DNA of 39,087 nucleotides from Gammaproteobacteria bacterium (GTDB lineage Bacteria; Pseudomonadota; Gammaproteobacteria; Chromatiales; Chromatiaceae), in the NCBI GenBank assembly GCA_024206335.1, contig JAAGZL010000340.1:1-39087 (forward strand). The letters are read 5' to 3'. Positions 34,378 through 39,087 of this stretch are shown here, piece by piece. The position numbers were made by a program, and so were the translations under genes. The notes beneath the pieces were generated by a model. It did not search any database, was not told the DNA's origin, and saw only the letters and a program-made list of their open reading frames with translations. Each line of letters starts with the position of its first letter. The stretch's first letter is position 1.

Positions 34378-34875
34378 ATGACCAAACAGACACAATACAC
34401 CCTGGATCAACTGGACCGAAAGATTGTAGTGGCAACCCAATCCGGGCTACCCCTGGTACCTGAGCCATATGAGAAGGTTGCAGCAGATGTGGGAACCACT
34501 GCAGAAGATGTCATGTCCCGCATGCAAAAGATGCTGGAGAGCGGCATCATTCGCCGCATTGGCGCGGTACCAAATCACTACACCCTGGGCTTCCGTGGCA
34601 ACGGCATGTCGGTATGGGATGTACCGGATGACAAGATACAAGAGTATGGCGAAAAGATCGGCGCGCTGGATTTCGTCAGCCACGCCTACCATAGACCACG
34701 CCATCAACCACTATGGAACTACAACCTATTTGCCATGGTTCATGGCAGGGATCGGGACGAGGTGCTAACCAAGGCCGCCCTCATAGCCGAACTACTAGGC
34801 CCGGACAACCGTGGCCATGAGGTACTGTTCAGTACCAGAATTCTGAAAAAAACCGGCCTGCGAATTAAAGCCTAA
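34378..34875 (+). CDS. nirH: NirH, sirohaem decarboxylase subunit
   Basis: A 165-residue L/H-type protein with QSGLPLVPEPYEKVAADVG, AYHRPRHQPLWNYNLFAMVHG and the tail EVLFSTRILKKTG. It follows nirG after a 29-bp gap and precedes nirJ by 11 bp. Together with nirD, nirL and nirG it completes a four-gene unfused sirohaem decarboxylase set. Confidence 0.92.
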   Translation: MTKQTQYTLDQLDRKIVVATQSGLPLVPEPYEKVAADVGTTAEDVMSRMQKMLESGIIRRIGAVPNHYTLGFRGNGMSVWDVPDDKIQEYGEKIGALDFVSHAYHRPRHQPLWNYNLFAMVHGRDRDEVLTKAALIAELLGPDNRGHEVLFSTRILKKTGLRIKA

Positions 34876-34886
34876 GAAGTATATCA

Positions 34887-36032
34887 ATGTTTAGAATCTC
34901 ACAATTTATCCAAGAACTACTCAACCCGCAACCAATTGGACCAAAACGCAACCCACCTGGCCCCGTGGTTATATGGAACCTGGTACGCCGCTGCAATCTC
35001 ACCTGCAAGCACTGCTACTCCATCTCTGCTGATACCGATTTCCCCAATGAATTAAGTCGGGAGCAGGTATTCGAGGTAATGGATGACCTCAAACAGTTCC
35101 GGGTACCGGTGCTGATCCTCTCTGGCGGCGAACCCCTGCTCCGTCCCGATATCTATGAGATCGCCCACCGCGCCAAGGAGATGGGGTTTTACACCGCCCT
35201 CTCCACCAACGGCACCCTGATCAATGAGAACAACATCGATCGCATCGCCGAGGTGGGTTTTGACTACCTGGGCATCAGCATCGACGGCATCCGTGAAACC
35301 CACGACAAATTCCGCCGCAAGGAGGGGGCATTTGTAGAGTCCATGCACGGCCTGCGCCTGTGCCGGGATAAGGGCATCAAGGTGGGACTGCGCTTTACCA
35401 TGACCCAGGATAACGCAGAAGAGCTACCACAACTGCTGGATCTGATGCAGGAGGAGAGAATCAACAAGTTCTATTTCTCCCACCTCAACTACGCCGGCCG
35501 CGGCAACAAGAACCGCAAGGACGATGTGTTCCTCAACACCACCCGCTGGGCCATGGACCTGCTGTTCAACCGGGTTCTGGAAGAGCATCGCGGCGGCAGA
35601 GAGACCGAATTTGTTACCGGCAATAACGATGCCGATGGGGTCTACATGCTGCTGTGGGTAAAGAAGAACTTCCCGGAGCAGTACGAACATATCCGGCAAA
35701 AACTGGTGCAGTGGGGCGGAAACAGCTCCGGGGTCAACGTGGCCAATATCGACAACCAGGGCACCGTTCACCCGGATACCATGTGGTGGAACTACGACCT
35801 TGGAAACGTGAAGGAACGCCCCTTCTCCGAGATCTGGACCGACACCTCCGACCCGATCATGGCCGGTCTCAAGGCCCAGCCACGTACGGTAAGCGGACGC
35901 TGCGGCAGATGCAGTCAGTTTGATATCTGTGCCGGAAACACCAGGGTGCGCGCCCTGCAACTTACCGGTGACGCCTGGTCTGAGGACCCTGCCTGTTACC
36001 TTACCGACGAAGAGATCGGGCTACAGGCCTGA
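34887..36032 (+). CDS. nirJ: NirJ, radical SAM enzyme of haem d1 synthesis
   Basis: A 381-residue cytoplasmic radical SAM protein with the cluster ligands Cys36-x3-Cys40-x2-Cys43 (CNLTCKHCYS). LSGGEPLLRPD is the SAM-binding GGE motif. A C-terminal SPASM-like Cys set appears in CGRCSQFDICAG, and a further Cys in DPACYL may complete it. NirJ replaces the propionate side chains of didecarboxysirohaem with oxo groups. It lies directly after nirDLGH and before nirN, as expected. Confidence 0.95.
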   Translation: MFRISQFIQELLNPQPIGPKRNPPGPVVIWNLVRRCNLTCKHCYSISADTDFPNELSREQVFEVMDDLKQFRVPVLILSGGEPLLRPDIYEIAHRAKEMGFYTALSTNGTLINENNIDRIAEVGFDYLGISIDGIRETHDKFRRKEGAFVESMHGLRLCRDKGIKVGLRFTMTQDNAEELPQLLDLMQEERINKFYFSHLNYAGRGNKNRKDDVFLNTTRWAMDLLFNRVLEEHRGGRETEFVTGNNDADGVYMLLWVKKNFPEQYEHIRQKLVQWGGNSSGVNVANIDNQGTVHPDTMWWNYDLGNVKERPFSEIWTDTSDPIMAGLKAQPRTVSGRCGRCSQFDICAGNTRVRALQLTGDAWSEDPACYLTDEEIGLQA

Positions 36033-36052
36033 CCAACAACGGATTCATAGTC

Positions 36053-37621
36053 ATGCTCAGCAGTAAAAAAGTATCACTAACGACCATATTAACCTGCATC
36101 CTGGGAGTCACCTGGTTTGCTCAGGCCCAGGCCGCTGTCGATGTACAGGCCGTATACAAACAACACTGTTCCGAGTGCCACAGCCTGGACCGGCTCGGAG
36201 GCAACGGCCCTGCCCTGCTGCCCCAGAACCTGAAACGGCTACGCAAAAAGTCCGCCTTCGACGTGATCAAGAACGGTCGTGTTGCATCCCAGATGCTGCC
36301 ATTCAGGGAAAAGATCAATGACGAGGAGATAAAGGCCCTGGTAGAGCTGATATACACGCCCCTAAAGGAGGTTCCGGTCTGGGGAATGGAACAGATCAAG
36401 GCGAGCCAGATCGTAACCCACAAGTCCGGAGAACTCCCCGACACCCCAAAATTCAAGGCCGATATCTGGAACCTGTTCATGGTGGTGGAACTGGGCGACC
36501 ACCACGCCACCCTTTTGAACGGCGATACCTTTGAGCCGATTCACCGTCTCCCCACCAGATTCGCCCTACACGGCGGACCCAAGTGGGCAGAGAATGGGCG
36601 CTATATCTACTTCGCATCCCGGGATGGCTGGATCAGCAAGTTTGATGTATTCAACCTGGCCTACGTGGCCGAAATCCGAGCCGGCATCAACACCCGTAAT
36701 CTCGCTGTTTCACACGATGGCCGCTATGTGATCGTGGCCAACTACCTGCCCCATACCCTCACCATCCTTGATGCCAGGAATCTCTCACCCATAAAGGTGC
36801 TAGAGGTGAAGGACAGTGAGGGCAAGAGCTCTCGGGTAAGCGCCGTATATACCGCAGACCCGAGAAACTCCTTCGTTGCCGCCCTGAAGGATATCCCGGA
36901 GATCTGGGAGATAAACTACTCCGACGACCCTCCTCCAGGATTCGCCGGCTGGGAGCACTCCTACCACCCGGAGGCAGGTGATCTGGTAAAGTCCGATCCA
37001 TTTCCGGTTCGGCGCATAGAACTTGACTCATTTCTGGATGATTTCCTGATGAACCAGGAGTATACCCAGGTAATCGGCACCTCACGCGAAGGCAAGGGCC
37101 AGGTGGTGGATCTGGATGTAGGACGCGCCCTGTATGATATGGATATCTCAGGCATGCCCCATCTCTCCTCCGGCATCACCTGGACCTACCAGGGCAAACC
37201 GGTGCTGGCCACCCCGGATATGAAACATGGCCTGGTCAGCATAGTCGACATGCAGAGCTGGAAGACCATCAAAAAGATCAAAACCAAGGGACCAGGGTTC
37301 TTCATGCGCAGCCACGAGAACAGCCCCTACGCCTGGGTGGATGTATTCTTTGGTCCAAACAAGGATTTGATGCACGTCATAGATAAACAGACCCTGGAGA
37401 TCGTAAAGACCCTGAAACCGGCCCCCGGCAAGACCTCGGCCCATGTGGAGTTCACCAAGGATGGTAAGTACGCCATCGTCAGCATCTGGGATCCAGACGG
37501 CGCCATTGTTATCTATGACGCCAACACCCTGAAAGAGGTAAAACGCCTGCCGATGAAGAAACCATCCGGCAAGTATAATGTCCACAATAAGCTGACCCGC
37601 TCCTCCGGCACCAGTCACTAG
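36053..37621 (+). CDS. nirN: NirN, haem d1 dehydrogenase (cytochrome cd1-like)
   Basis: A 522-residue periplasmic protein with a signal peptide (1-28), a cytochrome c domain with CSECH at 39-43 and a d1-type propeller. It is a paralogue of NirS but has the NirN features DNLAVSHDGRYV-like blades and the His-bearing IDVSGMPHLSS-type region (here DMDISGMPHLSSG). NirN is known to introduce the last double bond of haem d1 before transfer to NirS. It ends the nirC-to-nirN run. The SAM-uroporphyrinogen methyltransferase nirE, often beside it, is not in the window. Confidence 0.93.
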   Translation: MLSSKKVSLTTILTCILGVTWFAQAQAAVDVQAVYKQHCSECHSLDRLGGNGPALLPQNLKRLRKKSAFDVIKNGRVASQMLPFREKINDEEIKALVELIYTPLKEVPVWGMEQIKASQIVTHKSGELPDTPKFKADIWNLFMVVELGDHHATLLNGDTFEPIHRLPTRFALHGGPKWAENGRYIYFASRDGWISKFDVFNLAYVAEIRAGINTRNLAVSHDGRYVIVANYLPHTLTILDARNLSPIKVLEVKDSEGKSSRVSAVYTADPRNSFVAALKDIPEIWEINYSDDPPPGFAGWEHSYHPEAGDLVKSDPFPVRRIELDSFLDDFLMNQEYTQVIGTSREGKGQVVDLDVGRALYDMDISGMPHLSSGITWTYQGKPVLATPDMKHGLVSIVDMQSWKTIKKIKTKGPGFFMRSHENSPYAWVDVFFGPNKDLMHVIDKQTLEIVKTLKPAPGKTSAHVEFTKDGKYAIVSIWDPDGAIVIYDANTLKEVKRLPMKKPSGKYNVHNKLTRSSGTSH

Positions 37622-37633
37622 CAGGAACCCACC

Positions 37634-38176
37634 ATGCATCGATATATAACAACGGTTATCCTTACATCACTGCTCATGAGCGGCACTGCCTGGTCAGAAA
37701 TGCACACCGTCTCGGTACACAGCATAAAAGATGGGGATACCATTGTAGTGGACGTTGGTGGCAAGCAGGAACAACTACAGCTGCTGGGGATAGATGCACC
37801 TGAGGATGTACCAAACCCAAAACTGCAAAAGGATATTGAACGTACCAAATTGGGTATGGAACAACTTATATCCATTGGCAAACTGGCAACCGCACACCTA
37901 AGCACACTGACTGCCCCGGGAGAGACCCTAGAGGTTGATGCAAACCTGGCCAAACGCGACCGTTACGGAAGGATTCCAGCCGTAGTGAGGAATATTGCAG
38001 GCCACAATATCAACGCAGCAATGGTACAGGATGGATATGCCGTGGTAATGGGACGCTACCCATTTGATGCCGCCCTCAAGGCAGATCTACTACAGCTGCA
38101 ACAGAAGGCAATAACCGAGAAGCTTGGGCTATGGAGTAGTTACCAGGAGAGCACAAAGGCGTGGAGCGGCAAGTAA
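37634..38176 (+). CDS. exported staphylococcal-nuclease-fold protein
   Basis: A 180-residue protein with a signal peptide (1-21) and an SNase fold: KDGDTIVVDV, LLGIDAPE and KRDRYGRIPAVV. Asp54, Glu57 and Arg113 match the catalytic Asp, Glu and second Arg of staphylococcal nuclease. The position of the first Arg is Gln49, so activity may be weak or absent. It follows nirN after 12 bp on the same strand and is probably in the same transcript, an unusual place for a nuclease homologue. Confidence 0.85.
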   Translation: MHRYITTVILTSLLMSGTAWSEMHTVSVHSIKDGDTIVVDVGGKQEQLQLLGIDAPEDVPNPKLQKDIERTKLGMEQLISIGKLATAHLSTLTAPGETLEVDANLAKRDRYGRIPAVVRNIAGHNINAAMVQDGYAVVMGRYPFDAALKADLLQLQQKAITEKLGLWSSYQESTKAWSGK

Positions 38177-38309
38177 CAGACCCAACATAAACCTTAACTT
38201 TCTGGTACTTCAGCACAATCATCTATTGCCCAGCACACCTTCAGCAACATGCAGGCTGGCCCCAACCGCTTTGTGACAAATGTCATATCGCACACAATCA
38301 GGTTCTCAC

Positions 38310-38315
38310 TATAAT
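38310..38315 (+). promoter_or_regulatory. possible -10 element before the NorE-like gene
   Basis: TATAAT lies just before the preferred start at 38322, so transcription here would give a nearly leaderless mRNA. The palindrome TGACA-AA-TGTCA (38274-38285) upstream may be an operator. A convincing -35 is not seen. Confidence 0.3.
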
Positions 38316-38321
38316 GGCGCG

Positions 38322-38933
38322 ATGAACGCATCTTCCGCCGTATCTCTCCCTGAAACCGTAGAACCTGCAACAACCGTCCGTGGTCGTATTCCCGGCAACA
38401 GTGGCATATGGGTAGGCATATTCTGTGTACTGGTTGAATTTCTACTGTTATTCAACATCTATTTCGTTGCTAAGACACATAATCCAGAGGCTTTTTTAAC
38501 CGGCCCAGATAAACTTCTTACCATAGCTGGCACCACCATTACCCTTTTGTTGCTCACAAGTGGCTACTGTATGGTGAAAGCAGTGGACGCTATTCGCTGC
38601 GATCAACGCAAAACCTCGTTGCGCTGGATCATAACTGCAGCACTGTTGGGCTTTGGCTATCCCCTTGTGAAGTATTTTGAAATTCGTTGGAATGTGGCCC
38701 ATGGCATTCACGGTGAGACTGGGGTTTTCTATACGGTCTACTACTACCTTACGCTCAATCACTTGGTTCATGTTAGTTGGGGCCTGCTAGGGTTAATCTG
38801 GGTTGCAATATGCACAGGAACCGGAATATATTCATCGCAAAATTACACTGGCCTGGAAGCCGCAGCACTCTACTGGCATACAACCGATATTATCTGGCTC
38901 ATAATTTTTCCCTTCTTCTACATTCTCAGATAA
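38322..38933 (+). CDS. norE: NorE / haem-copper subunit III-like protein
   Basis: A 203-residue membrane protein with five hydrophobic segments and the CoxIII/NorE pattern NSGIWVGIFCVLVEFLLLF, LTLNHLVHVSWGLLGLIWV and ALYWHTTDIIWLIIFPFFYIL. I prefer the ATG at 38322 (MNASSAV); another ATG at 38280 overlaps a palindrome. NorE-like proteins support NO-reductase function but are not essential in known systems. It may serve the sNOR-like or NOR-like complex encoded to the left. Confidence 0.82.
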   Translation: MNASSAVSLPETVEPATTVRGRIPGNSGIWVGIFCVLVEFLLLFNIYFVAKTHNPEAFLTGPDKLLTIAGTTITLLLLTSGYCMVKAVDAIRCDQRKTSLRWIITAALLGFGYPLVKYFEIRWNVAHGIHGETGVFYTVYYYLTLNHLVHVSWGLLGLIWVAICTGTGIYSSQNYTGLEAAALYWHTTDIIWLIIFPFFYILR

Positions 38934-38945
38934 CTGGCAATTTAT

Positions 38946-39087
38946 GGGTTCTTCGCTGTTTTAAGTGGGTAAATTAAATTCCAATTTCGCTCCGAGCAAG
39001 TACGCCATAGCAATAAAGTTTTTATTGCTTCGATAGCCACGAGCTTTACTCTTAGCCGCTTGTATTAAGCCATTCATTCCCTCGATA
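38946..39087 (-). mobile_element. end of an ISL3-like insertion sequence
   Basis: The element seems to begin at GGGTTCTTCGCTG (38946), which resembles ISL3-family terminal repeats. The 8 bases before it (38938-38945) could be the target duplication. It enters 12 bp after the norE stop and continues past the right edge. The other end is not visible, so the boundaries are tentative. Confidence 0.6.
38961..39087 (-). CDS. ISL3-family transposase, C-terminal fragment
   Basis: Reading in from the right edge, the frame gives IEGMNGLIQAAKSKARGYR, then NFIAMAYLLGAKLEF and a stop at 38961. This is the conserved end of ISL3-type (IS204/IS1001/IS1096/IS1165) DDE transposases, with the catalytic Glu in the EG-N motif. 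The remainder lies outside the window, so whether the transposase is intact cannot be judged. Confidence 0.8.
   Translation of the reverse strand, partial: IEGMNGLIQAAKSKARGYRSNKNFIAMAYLLGAKLEFNLPT

Noticed and set aside
1-39087. CRISPR arrays, tRNA or rRNA genes, prophage genes
   Set aside because: No regularly spaced repeats, cloverleaf-like sequences, rRNA segments or phage structural genes were seen.

Overview
This window reads as chromosomal DNA of a gammaproteobacterium with a near-complete set of denitrification genes. The left third is a typical gammaproteobacterial core block: kdsB, a Trm112-like gene, lpxK, exbD, exbB, comEC, a DUF2062 gene, lolD and lolC/E. The rest is respiratory. 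The mix of NirS, an sNOR-type NO reductase, multihaem cytochromes and a HAO-like octahaem protein resembles facultatively denitrifying, often sulfur-oxidising, gammaproteobacteria. The lifestyle and lineage are inferences, since no marker gene is present.

Layout. Positions 1-2672 carry a metal (probably zinc) uptake unit: the end of an outer-membrane barrel protein, a ZnuA-like binding protein and a ZnuB-like permease. Positions 2900-11105 are the minus-strand envelope and competence block, with a divergent DUF2062 gene. Positions 11156-11986 hold a small exported protein and a type I isopentenyl-diphosphate isomerase. Position 12121 onward is respiratory: haem A synthase (minus strand), then an sNOR-like operon (one-helix subunit, CuA subunit II, subunit I without the HPEVY tyrosine, CtaB, SCO/SenC) behind an FNR/DNR-type promoter.

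Positions 18211-22057 hold a second, more unusual oxidoreductase module. It has a cytochrome b6-like/ferredoxin/MvhD fusion, an unknown membrane-anchored protein, a very divergent haem-copper catalytic subunit and a small membrane protein. Convergent minus-strand genes follow: DUF420, SCO, an exported one-helix protein and a bacteriohaemerythrin. Next come a cyclophilin-parvulin fusion and a HAO-like octahaem cytochrome c gene interrupted by one in-frame TGA just before its fourth haem motif.

From 27659 the plus strand carries nirS, a NirT-like cytochrome fused to an ethylbenzene-dehydrogenase-type haem domain, and nirC-nirF-nirD-nirL-nirG-nirH-nirJ-nirN for haem d1 synthesis. A nuclease-fold protein and a NorE/subunit III-like gene follow. 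The right edge enters an ISL3-like insertion sequence.

How it fits together: NirS makes NO from nitrite, with NirT-like and other c-type cytochromes as likely donors and the nir genes making haem d1. Two different haem-copper NO-reductase candidates can remove NO. The haemerythrin and HAO-like cytochrome suggest further handling of NO or hydroxylamine. Matching FNR/DNR-type boxes before the sNOR, nirS and octahaem genes, and a weaker one before the cytochrome b/MvhD module, suggest one anaerobic or NO-responsive regulon. The most notable observations are the in-frame TGA in the octahaem gene and the cytochrome b/ferredoxin/MvhD plus divergent NOR-like module.
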